Part shown: positions 1 to 6,733 of the stretch, in pieces | Numbering within the stretch: the stretch's first letter is position 1 | Layout of the letters: each line of letters opens with the position of its first letter | Source: Candidatus Melainabacteria bacterium GWA2_34_9 | Lineage (GTDB): Bacteria; Cyanobacteriota; Vampirovibrionia; Gastranaerophilales; UBA9971 | Length of the DNA: 20,695 bases | Reading direction: 5' to 3' | Assembly: GCA_001784535.1 (NCBI GenBank) | Contig: MFRJ01000031.1 | Span: forward strand, 12,574-33,268 | Notes under the pieces: generated by a model | The model's input: only the letters and a program-made list of their open reading frames with translations | Told to the model about the DNA's origin: nothing | Databases searched by the model: none | Program-made: the position numbers and the translations under genes

Positions 1-948
1 TCTTGTTGAACCACCAACTAATACAACTTCATCAAGCTGTGATGCGCTTAATTTAGCGTCATCAATTGCCTGCTGAACAGGTTTTTTGCATCTTTCAAGC
101 AAATCATGGCATAAATCTTCAAATTTAGCTCTTGTTAAAGTTAAATCCAAATGCTTAGGACCGTTTGCATCTGCTGTAATGAACGGTAGGTTTATATTTG
201 TTTCAATTACTGTTGATAATTCACATTTAGCTTTTTCTGCGGCTTCTTTAAGTCTTTGCATAGCCTGTTTATCGTTTCTTAGGTCAATACCTTCAACTTT
301 TTTGAACTCATCAGAAAGGTAATTCATTACTTTTTCGTCAAAATCGTCTCCACCAAGTCTTGTGTCACCGCTTGTTGAAAGAACTTCAAAAACGCCTTCA
401 CCAACTTCAAGAATACTTACGTCAAAAGTACCACCGCCAAGGTCAAATACAAGAACTTTTTCGTTAGCTTTTTTGTCTAAACCGTAAGCAAGCGAAGCAG
501 CTGTCGGTTCGTTAACAATTCTAAGAACGTCAAGACCCGCAATTTTTCCTGCGTCTTTTGTAGCTTGCCTTTGGCTGTCATTAAAATATGCAGGAACTGT
601 AATAACCGCGGAAGTTATCTTTTCGCCAAGATATTTTGAAGCATCATCAGCAAGTTTTCTAAGAATCATTGCGCTTATTTCTTGTGGAGAATAAGCCTTA
701 CCGTCGATAGTAACTTTATGATCCGTGCCCATTTCACGTTTAATACTTGCAATAGTTCTGTCAGGATTAAGTATAGCTTGTCTTTTAGCTAATTGACCGA
801 CTAATCTTTCACCTGTTTTTGAAAAACCCACTATGGAAGGAGTTGTTCTGCTTCCTTCAGCGTTTGCTATTACGGTAGGTTTTCCGCCTTCCATAACTGC
901 CACAACAGAGTTTGTTGTTCCTAAATCTATTCCTATCGTTTTTCCCAT
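1..948 (-). CDS. dnaK: Chaperone protein DnaK (Hsp70), N-terminal part, cut by window edge
   Basis: My own translation of the minus strand gives 316 residues of the Hsp70 ATPase domain, open at base 1. It starts MGKTIGIDLGTTNSVVAVME (phosphate-1 loop). It continues with AVITVPAYFNDSQRQATKDA, NEPTAASLAYGLD, the phosphate-2 motif DLGGGTFDVS and ends VGGSTR, so the rest of the ATPase domain and the peptide-binding domain lie beyond the window. Hsp70 binds exposed hydrophobic segments in an ATP cycle driven by DnaJ and GrpE. The ATG at 946-948 follows an AGAGGAGC ribosome binding site. No grpE or dnaJ is next to it on the 5' side; the neighbour is divergent. The sequence is most like cyanobacterial DnaK but lacks the roughly 23-residue insertion that E. 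coli and cyanobacterial proteins carry after the IKR segment. Identity is very secure. Confidence 0.98.
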   Translation of the reverse strand, partial: MGKTIGIDLGTTNSVVAVMEGGKPTVIANAEGSRTTPSIVGFSKTGERLVGQLAKRQAILNPDRTIASIKREMGTDHKVTIDGKAYSPQEISAMILRKLADDASKYLGEKITSAVITVPAYFNDSQRQATKDAGKIAGLDVLRIVNEPTAASLAYGLDKKANEKVLVFDLGGGTFDVSILEVGEGVFEVLSTSGDTRLGGDDFDEKVMNYLSDEFKKVEGIDLRNDKQAMQRLKEAAEKAKCELSTVIETNINLPFITADANGPKHLDLTLTRAKFEDLCHDLLERCKKPVQQAIDDAKLSASQLDEVVLVGGSTR

Positions 949-1004
949 CTTCTATTAGCTCCTCTTGTATTTTTTTCTAATTCCTTTAATTATTATTCTC
1001 TCTA

Positions 1005-1033
1005 ATTTTAGTATGAAAAATTTTTACATACAA
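1005..1033 (-). promoter_or_regulatory. Candidate sigma-70 promoter of dnaK
   Basis: On the minus strand there is TTGTAT, a 17-base spacer, then TAAAAT, giving a leader of about 50 bases before the dnaK ATG. The region is very AT-rich, so chance matches are possible. No CIRCE inverted repeat is present between here and the start codon. The groES upstream region has a candidate of the same form with the same TAAAAT -10 hexamer. Confidence 0.4.
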
Positions 1034-1127
1034 AATTTTAAGGAAATCTATCCTTATAGTATATTTATATCAGTTGGAAGATTTAAATCTTAAAAAATTA
1101 AGAAAAAATTAATATTTGAGTTTTTAA

Positions 1128-1877
1128 ATGAATAAAGCAAAAAATATAAAATCGAAGAATCAAAAAGCTATAGGAATATGGGGTTATCCTGATCCTGAAA
1201 TTTTCCTGCAAATACGGAAAAAATATCCCCTGCATGAAATTATTGACCTCGATATAAACTACAAAATGCCTTCTTCAAATATACTTCCCAATGCATATTG
1301 CCGTATTATAAAAAATATAATTGATAATGCCCTTGCCTTAAAAGAAAATCTTGAAATAATAGTTGCAGCGGTTGGCGAAGAAAAATGCGATGCCGGCAGA
1401 ATTGCCGCAAAAATTCTTCAGGATTTAGGATTAAATATAGTCCAAACAAAATATAACGTAAGTTGTAAAAATTATGATACCCCTATATCAAAAAGTAATT
1501 TGCATTTAAAGAAAAAAGTTGTTACCATTATGGAGAATCTCATAGAAAAACAAGAGACTGACTTTGAGGCGATAACTCCTGAGTATGGGTTCTGGGGAGT
1601 TCCTCCAAATGATTTTAGTATTCTTGAACTATTTCCTGACACAACGCATGTTTACGGATGGATAAGATGTGTTGAAGCAGGAAGACCGGCAGACATTGAT
1701 TTAGAAATGTTTGTTGATGAAAATATCCCAACAGTATTTTTTGCTCAAACTTTTTGTTCCAAAATGCAATTAGCAAAATATCTGGCAAAAAAATACAACG
1801 GAATTTACGTTGATGTAGATGACAAAGCTTCAAGCTCAGTAAAGGCAAAAATTGAAGCATTTATACACTTAGGCTAA
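1128..1877 (+). CDS. Unrecognised protein paired with an HgdC-type ATPase
   Basis: A 249-residue soluble protein with no signal peptide or membrane segment. I cannot assign a family with confidence. It alternates strand- and helix-like stretches as Rossmann-type domains do. It has a motif of the form GxWGxP twice (residues 16-21 and 154-159), each followed later by a Cys-x(1-2)-AGR segment (C87 and C181). Further cysteines at YCRI, VSCKN and TFCSK leave room for metal or Fe-S ligation, but no classical cluster motif is clear. It ends 4 bases before the activase-like ATPase, so the two are surely co-transcribed and probably act together. Dehydratase activators normally serve HgdB/BcrB-type subunits of about 400 residues; this protein is much shorter, and similarity to them is only a guess. 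The ribosome binding site is weak. Confidence 0.85.
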   Translation: MNKAKNIKSKNQKAIGIWGYPDPEIFLQIRKKYPLHEIIDLDINYKMPSSNILPNAYCRIIKNIIDNALALKENLEIIVAAVGEEKCDAGRIAAKILQDLGLNIVQTKYNVSCKNYDTPISKSNLHLKKKVVTIMENLIEKQETDFEAITPEYGFWGVPPNDFSILELFPDTTHVYGWIRCVEAGRPADIDLEMFVDENIPTVFFAQTFCSKMQLAKYLAKKYNGIYVDVDDKASSSVKAKIEAFIHLG

Positions 1878-1881
1878 TTTT

Positions 1882-2652
1882 ATGACAAAATTATACATAG
1901 ATGCAGGAACAAGCTGGAGTAAAGTTTTAGAAATTTATGAGGATGAAAAAGACCTCATAAAAAGTCCTTTGAACAGAATAAAAAATATAGACAATTATAT
2001 TTACAAGGAAGAAAATAAAACTTTACTAGATAAAGACAATAATCCGATAACAGGACGAGTCTTACTTTTTCCATCAAAATTTTGCGGTTCGCTTAAAGTG
2101 AAATACGATGCAGCAACCGGTCATATGGTCAAAAAACGCATTAATGAGAAAGGTATTTACCAGAACGAAATGCTTTGCTTTGCTTATGGAGCAAAAAAAC
2201 TTATTAGTGACGAAGAATTACAGGATGCAACTATTGTTGACATAGGCAGCAGAGACACTAAATGGGTAAGATTTATTGAAGGAAAGTACAAAGACCTTGA
2301 CTGGAACAGTAATTGCGGAAGTGCCACAGGCGCAACACTGGAAATGCTGATCAAATTTTACAATGTTGATGTTTCAAACATTACACCACAGGAAGAAAAA
2401 ATCCCTGTAACCTGTGGGGTTTTTTCTATGGAAAAAATCATGGACGACATAGCCTCTAATGTTTCTTCTGACATTGCCATTGCAAAATACATTAACGGAT
2501 TAGCTCATAATACGTGGAATTTTTCAGGTCGACCAAAAAAAATATACCTTTCAGGCGGATTTTGCCTGAATAAATGTTTTCTGGATTCATTGGATTTTTA
2601 TTGTGATGTTGTTCCTTTAGGCAGATTGGTCTTACTTGAAGGATTATATTAA
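1882..2652 (+). CDS. BadF/BadG/BcrA/BcrD-type ATPase (2-hydroxyacyl-CoA dehydratase activator-like)
   Basis: A 256-residue ASKHA-fold protein of the HgdC/BadF activator type. Visible motifs are the phosphate-1 loop DAGTSWSK (7-14), the phosphate-2 motif DIGSRD (120-125), NSNCGSATG (142-150, equivalent to the NxKCAAGTG motif of HgdC), VTCGVFSMEK (176-185, equivalent to CTVFAESE) and SGGFCLN (224-230). C145 and C178 align with the two cysteines that bridge one [4Fe-4S] cluster between the subunits of HgdC dimers. Known members couple ATP hydrolysis to low-potential electron transfer into dehydratases or benzoyl-CoA reductase. Here no dehydratase subunits are adjacent, only the 249-residue partner 4 bases upstream, so the substrate is unknown. 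The presence of such an oxygen-sensitive system suggests anaerobic life. The stop codon abuts the stop of the convergent next gene (shared TAATTA). Confidence 0.85.
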   Translation: MTKLYIDAGTSWSKVLEIYEDEKDLIKSPLNRIKNIDNYIYKEENKTLLDKDNNPITGRVLLFPSKFCGSLKVKYDAATGHMVKKRINEKGIYQNEMLCFAYGAKKLISDEELQDATIVDIGSRDTKWVRFIEGKYKDLDWNSNCGSATGATLEMLIKFYNVDVSNITPQEEKIPVTCGVFSMEKIMDDIASNVSSDIAIAKYINGLAHNTWNFSGRPKKIYLSGGFCLNKCFLDSLDFYCDVVPLGRLVLLEGLY

Positions 2653-2955
2653 TTAAACTTTCTGCAATACTGACTCGATTTTTTCTTCCATAGAAGCTTC
2701 TTTGTCATGCCTGTCATCAATTTTAATGACAGTATAAACTCTTTGGGCTTCCATATTAAACGGAGCAAGATGCATTTCCTTAAGCACTTCAAAAAGCTCA
2801 TTAGTATCTTTACATTCGAGTTCTGTTCCCATAGCGGTAAGCTTATTTTTTACATCAGGAAAATTTTTAAGAATTTTTTCGGCTTCCGCGATAAATTTAC
2901 TGACACTGGTCGAATGTGTACCTATAGGTACTACAGAAATTTCTGCTGTAATCAT
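2653..2955 (-). CDS. MTH1187-family thiamine-binding protein
   Basis: A 100-residue protein of the MTH1187/YqgV (DUF77) family, a ferredoxin-like fold that forms oligomers and has been linked to binding of thiamine. Typical features are the N-terminal SVVPIGTHSTSVSKFIAEAE, the central LTAMGTELE stretch, the KEMHLAPFNM segment and VYTVIKIDDRHDK near the C terminus. Length is normal for the family. The ATG is preceded by AAAGGAGAAAAATT, a good ribosome binding site. It is transcribed alone and convergently to the activase gene, with no intergenic bases between the two stops. No riboswitch or thiamine gene is nearby, so ligand assignment rests on family membership only. Confidence 0.88.
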   Translation of the reverse strand: MITAEISVVPIGTHSTSVSKFIAEAEKILKNFPDVKNKLTAMGTELECKDTNELFEVLKEMHLAPFNMEAQRVYTVIKIDDRHDKEASMEEKIESVLQKV

Positions 2956-3133
2956 AATTTTTCTCCTTTATTTGTTTACCCGGATTGAATTTGTAAAAAG
3001 CAAAGTTAATATAAATAACCAGTATAAAAACCCCGAGAATTTTTATCATTATACAAAAGCGCAATTGTATTTTTAGATAATTTATTTTAATTTAATATAA
3101 ATGTAATTAGTGTAATTAAATAAGGAAGAAAAA

Positions 3134-3484
3134 ATGATAAGAGCAATTATTAAATGGATATTATTCGCTTTGGCGCTTATTTTAATAGCAAAAATAGTTC
3201 CGGGAATACAAATTACAGGTTTTAAAACAGCTCTTTTTGCTGTTATTATAATTGGGCTTGTAAATATGCTTATTAAACCTATTATAAGCCTGCTTGCTTT
3301 ACCGATAAACCTTCTTACTCTAGGACTGTTCACTCTTGTAATAAATGCCGGTTTATTTGCCTTATCAGCTTATTTTGTTCATGGATTCCACGTAGGCGGG
3401 TTTGTTCCTGCACTTCTCGGCTCCATATTGTTTTCAATACTAAGCATGATAATAAATGCATCAGGAAAACTAATTCCTGTTTAA
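3134..3484 (+). CDS. YvlD / phage holin family 4-like membrane protein
   Basis: A 116-residue, very hydrophobic protein with about four membrane segments (roughly 3-24, 32-52, 55-80 and 86-112). The spacing and residues, such as KIVPGIQITGF, NMLIKPIISLLALPIN and GFHVGGFVPALLGS, match the YvlD/Phage_holin_4_2 family. Despite that name, members are chromosomal and widespread and are not evidence of a prophage; no phage genes surround it. Function is not established; in some bacteria relatives belong to envelope stress regulons. The ribosome binding site AAGGAAG sits 6-7 bases before the ATG. The gene is followed by a palindromic repeat and a hairpin. Confidence 0.88.
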   Translation: MIRAIIKWILFALALILIAKIVPGIQITGFKTALFAVIIIGLVNMLIKPIISLLALPINLLTLGLFTLVINAGLFALSAYFVHGFHVGGFVPALLGSILFSILSMIINASGKLIPV

Positions 3485-3520
3485 GAAGCTATCCGATTAA
3501 AATTTCTTTCTTTCTGAAAC

Positions 3521-3595
3521 TGTCATTGCGAGGGCTTTAGCCCGTGGCAATCCAAAAAATAATGACTGGTTTTAGATTGCTTCGCTCGCAATGAC
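3521..3595. repeat. Intergenic palindromic repeat, copy 1
   Basis: The ends are exact inverted repeats of 12 bases: TGTCATTGCGAG (3521-3532) and CTCGCAATGACA (3584-3595). A second paired segment inside is GGCAATC (3546-3552) against GATTGC (3575-3580). It lies between convergent genes. The pattern is that of the dispersed TGTCATTGCGAG-type repeats found in many bacterial genomes; copies 2 and 3 in this window share the TGTCA ends. Confidence 0.85.
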
Positions 3596-3596
3596 A

Positions 3597-3616
3597 ATCT
3601 GGTGTTTTAACCAGAT
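3597..3616. terminator. Hairpin between convergent genes, possible terminator
   Basis: Perfect 7-bp stem ATCTGGT/ACCAGAT with loop GTTTTA. It has no T tract on either strand, so intrinsic termination is uncertain. Position just beyond the repeat and 6 bases before the end of the metalloprotease gene fits a role at transcript ends. Confidence 0.35.
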
Positions 3617-3621
3617 AGGCT

Positions 3622-4302
3622 CTAAGTAATTACATCAAGATCTCTTGTTTTATAAAGCTCATTAAGCCTTTTTGTATCTATATTGCTTAAATTCTGATTA
3701 TAGATTCCCCTGTGGAACATAATGTCTTTGGAATTACTACTGTGATTCAATCCTAAAGAATGACCGATTTCGTGAAGAGCCGTGCGTCTAACTCTGTCCA
3801 CTCTATTTTCCGATGAAAGATTCATATCAATTACAGGAAAAACTATCAGGGTAATTTCAGCTTTTTGAATCCTGTTGTTATTTACTTTTAAATCATTATG
3901 ACCGGCTTCATAATTTCTGCCGGAAAGTGTTTCATTAGACCATCGAACTAATATATCAGCATTATCAGGGGATAAACTTTTTTCAAACCTGATTAACCCG
4001 TGAGAAGCTCTTGACCAGGTTTGAAAAGAATTTTCTACTGATTTAGTAAATTCCGGCATTAATTTTTCTGTATAAATATCTTTATTTATATAAAATTTAA
4101 GAGGGATTTTTTCCAAATTCCATTTTGGCTGCTTTTTTTCAGGAATTTTTTCATTTTTTTCCCATTGCAGAATACTTTCTATATCCTTTGGGGCTATATC
4201 AATTTGAGCATCCTGCTTAAAATCCACGCTGTGAGTTTCAGCTTTTCGGCTGACGGAATCTGACTTAAATAAATTTACAGGGATTAGATGGTTAATTTTC
4301 AT
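3622..4302 (-). CDS. Matrixin-like zinc metalloprotease
   Basis: A 226-residue protein whose C-terminal half carries a complete metzincin signature, HEIGHSLGLNH (177-187), giving zinc ligands H177, H181 and H187 with catalytic E178. A methionine turn candidate follows at DIMFH (M195). The upstream segment (about 64-125, with KIPLKFYIN and WSRASHGLIRFE) fits the strands and helix before the active site in matrixins (peptidase M10). The N-terminal 60 residues are polar and charged with no hydrophobic signal peptide or lipobox, unusual for a family that is normally exported. There is no clear cysteine-switch propeptide. The start has no obvious Shine-Dalgarno sequence, so a different start is possible. 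It is divergent from the first PilZ gene across 58 bases. Substrate unknown. Confidence 0.88.
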   Translation of the reverse strand: MKINHLIPVNLFKSDSVSRKAETHSVDFKQDAQIDIAPKDIESILQWEKNEKIPEKKQPKWNLEKIPLKFYINKDIYTEKLMPEFTKSVENSFQTWSRASHGLIRFEKSLSPDNADILVRWSNETLSGRNYEAGHNDLKVNNNRIQKAEITLIVFPVIDMNLSSENRVDRVRRTALHEIGHSLGLNHSSNSKDIMFHRGIYNQNLSNIDTKRLNELYKTRDLDVIT

Positions 4303-4360
4303 AATATAATTAATATAATGATTCTTAGTTATTTAGGTATCGCACAGGTAAATTATTTTT

Positions 4361-4996
4361 ATGAACGAACTTGAAGCCGGTCAAAAAATACGTTTAAAGT
4401 TTAATATATCTTCGCTGCGCTCTGAGTCAATCACATGCGTTGTTAAATGGTTTGAAGAAGATAGAGTAGCACTTGTTTTTCCAGACGATTGCCCTCATCT
4501 AAAAAAAAGCCTGCCTGAAGGCAAAGAACTGGAAGCTATCGTTTATACCGATTCAGGCATTTATGCCTTTGACTCAATTGTAATAAATTCACCGCTTGAA
4601 CATGATTTTATTATAGAATTTCCTGATGAAAAAAAACGCACTCAAAGAAGAGATTATATAAGAGCTCCTTTTAACCTGAGATTTGTTTTATCAAAAGATG
4701 CCATAAAAGATGGAATAGAACTTGAGACAAAAACCATCAATATAGGCGGCGGCGGAGTCAGATTTTTACTTAAAGACGAACTAAAAACAAATGATCTTTG
4801 GGATTTCACTCTTTACATGCCGGATGGAACAATAGCAAAAGGCAAAGGAATAATCCTTTATTCACTTTTACAAGGTAAATTAGTAGTATCAGTAATAAAA
4901 TTTGTTGATATAAGCGAAACAGACAGAAACAGAATTATAAAAAAATGCTTTGAAGAAGAAGTTAGAAATTTAAAATTAAAAAAATTAACAGGGTAA
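4361..4996 (+). CDS. PilZ domain protein with YcgR-like N-terminal domain (first of two)
   Basis: A 211-residue soluble protein. Residues 1-90 resemble the flagellar-brake (YcgR N) beta-barrel; residues from about 94 form a PilZ domain. The RxxxR part of the cyclic-di-GMP site is present (R97-D-Y-I-R101). The second motif, usually (D/N)xSxxG, reads NIGGGG (127-132), with Ser replaced by Gly, so binding may be weakened. Relatives bind cyclic-di-GMP and act on flagella, pili or secretion. It stands 116 bases upstream of the TPR gene and shares architecture with the PilZ protein after it, so the three likely form one functional group. Useful as a reference: its PilZ loop between the RxxxR strand and the second motif has no insertion, unlike its paralogue. 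Confidence 0.88.
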   Translation: MNELEAGQKIRLKFNISSLRSESITCVVKWFEEDRVALVFPDDCPHLKKSLPEGKELEAIVYTDSGIYAFDSIVINSPLEHDFIIEFPDEKKRTQRRDYIRAPFNLRFVLSKDAIKDGIELETKTINIGGGGVRFLLKDELKTNDLWDFTLYMPDGTIAKGKGIILYSLLQGKLVVSVIKFVDISETDRNRIIKKCFEEEVRNLKLKKLTG

Positions 4997-5112
4997 ATAA
5001 AAAACTTATTTTAAATTTTTTTTACAAAGATAGTTTAAAATTAGGTTAAATAAGGCATAATTATATACAATCAGTTATAATAAATAAAACAGATCAAAAA
5101 TGAGAAATCAGA

Positions 5113-6714
5113 ATGAATGAAACAGTAACGGTCGAAAAAATAAAAAATAAAATAGAAAAAATGCAAAAAGGCGGCAACATTTCAAAGGCAATAGAAATGT
5201 GCCAGTCTGCGCTGCAAAACGACCCTACAAACGCTGATCTTCATATAAGACTGGGGGATTTATATCTTGAAAAACATCTTGATATTTATCAACCCAAACA
5301 ATTTTTAGATGACGCGATTTTAGAATACCAGCGGGCGCTGGAATCAAATTTAAATTCGGCTGAGATTCACTATAAGCTTGGCTGTGCTTATTATTATAAA
5401 GGAGAACAAGAAAAAGCATTAAATCATTTTGCCATAAGCATTGAATACGATAAAAACCATTCAGATGCTTATTATATGACTGCAAAAATCTTTTCAAAAA
5501 GAGACAGAATTACAGAAGCCATCTCTTATCTTGAAAAAGCCGTACAAAGCGGTGGGCTTAAAAATTCACGCGCTCACTACCTTTTATTTAAACTACTAAA
5601 AACACGCGAAGATAAAGCAGACAAAAACACTTTAAATATCGTCAAAAATTTGTTTTTATCAATATTTAAAATTGCTTTTGATGAAAAAGCCCAACAAGAA
5701 ATTTTTACAAAACTTTCTTATTTAAAATTTTTCCCTATTTTTTTCCAGGGGTATTATCTTGAAAAAACAAGAAGCGTTTATCAGGCTATAGACCTTTATA
5801 TCGAAACCATTGAAAAAGCTCCGGGCTTTCTGCTTTTATACCTGCATCTTGGAAATGCTTACAGACAAATAGCACGACTTGATGATGCCATAAATGAATA
5901 CAAAATGGCAATATGGCTTGATCCTACACATATTACAGCGCATAAACTCCTTTGCTCTATCTATGAAGAACAGGGAAATTATGACAGCGCTATTGAAACT
6001 TATGGCAAATTAATAGAAATGAATCCTAATGATGCGATATATCACAGCAATTTAGCCAATATTTATTATTTAAAAGGCGATATTAAATCAGCAGTATCAT
6101 ATTATCAAACAGCCATCTCTCTTAACCCTAATAAAAACTGGACAAGCATCATTGCGCAAACACTCGGATATATTTTCCACGAATCAAAAGAAAATTTTGA
6201 TGCGGCAATAAGCGCATATCAAAGTGCTTCTCTTTTAAATCCGACTGACGTGGATATTTATATAAGTCTGGGAAGTGCTTTTTACGACAAGGGTGATTAC
6301 GCTAACGCTCTTGCTACCTACAGAATGGCGCTTGAAGTTGATCCAAACAACGCCAGAATTCATTGCAATTTAGGATTTTTGCTATGGGGCAAAGGCGTGA
6401 TTGAAGAAGCAGTCAAGGAATACGAAAAGGCAATTAAATTAGACCCTAATTATGATATAGCTTATAACAATTTAGGCGTAATTTATCTTGATGACTTGGG
6501 TTATATTCAAGAAGCAATTGACAATCTAAAGAAAGCAATGGAAAGTAATACTCAATATGCGCTTGCGAGTTACAATTTGGGCAGGGCAATGGCGATTAAA
6601 GGCGATAAAATAGAAGCCGCAAGACTTTTTCAAGTAGCTATGGATTTAAATAATCAGACTAACGAAATGGATCAGCGCGAAATTAAAGTAAAAATTCAAG
6701 AATTATTTGAATAA
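5113..6714 (+). CDS. Tetratricopeptide-repeat protein
   Basis: A 533-residue protein made mostly of TPR units. Clear units begin near residues 35, 80 and 115, then after a less regular helical stretch (about 155-225) continue from about 232 to 520, with repeated signatures such as LHLGNAYRQ, LANIYYLKGD, LGSAFYDKGDY, LGFLLWGKG, LGVIYLDDLG and LGRAMAIKGD. There is no signal peptide or membrane segment, so it is probably a cytoplasmic protein-interaction scaffold. No catalytic domain is visible. It is followed after 19 bases by the second PilZ gene, so the two are probably co-transcribed. The context suggests a scaffold working with cyclic-di-GMP receptors, perhaps for the type IV pilus system; that is inference. 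The ATG at 5113 has only a weak ribosome binding site. Confidence 0.92.
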   Translation: MNETVTVEKIKNKIEKMQKGGNISKAIEMCQSALQNDPTNADLHIRLGDLYLEKHLDIYQPKQFLDDAILEYQRALESNLNSAEIHYKLGCAYYYKGEQEKALNHFAISIEYDKNHSDAYYMTAKIFSKRDRITEAISYLEKAVQSGGLKNSRAHYLLFKLLKTREDKADKNTLNIVKNLFLSIFKIAFDEKAQQEIFTKLSYLKFFPIFFQGYYLEKTRSVYQAIDLYIETIEKAPGFLLLYLHLGNAYRQIARLDDAINEYKMAIWLDPTHITAHKLLCSIYEEQGNYDSAIETYGKLIEMNPNDAIYHSNLANIYYLKGDIKSAVSYYQTAISLNPNKNWTSIIAQTLGYIFHESKENFDAAISAYQSASLLNPTDVDIYISLGSAFYDKGDYANALATYRMALEVDPNNARIHCNLGFLLWGKGVIEEAVKEYEKAIKLDPNYDIAYNNLGVIYLDDLGYIQEAIDNLKKAMESNTQYALASYNLGRAMAIKGDKIEAARLFQVAMDLNNQTNEMDQREIKVKIQELFE

Positions 6715-6733
6715 AAGGGATTATTTAAATTAA

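Noticed and set aside
86..322. Plus-strand open frame of 78 codons opposite dnaK
   Set aside because: It lies wholly within the conserved dnaK coding region on the other strand and has no ribosome binding site or recognisable product; it is an antisense shadow.
1079..1092. 14-bp palindrome AAGATTTAAATCTT upstream of the 1128 gene
   Set aside because: Such AT palindromes arise often by chance in this composition, and no second site or regulator supports an operator.
3134..3484. Holin-like gene as a sign of a prophage
   Set aside because: The YvlD-type family is chromosomal and common; there are no lysin, capsid, integrase or attachment sites nearby.
5225..5497. Minus-strand 90-codon frame opposite the TPR gene
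   Set aside because: It overlaps clearly repeated TPR coding sequence and has no support of its own.
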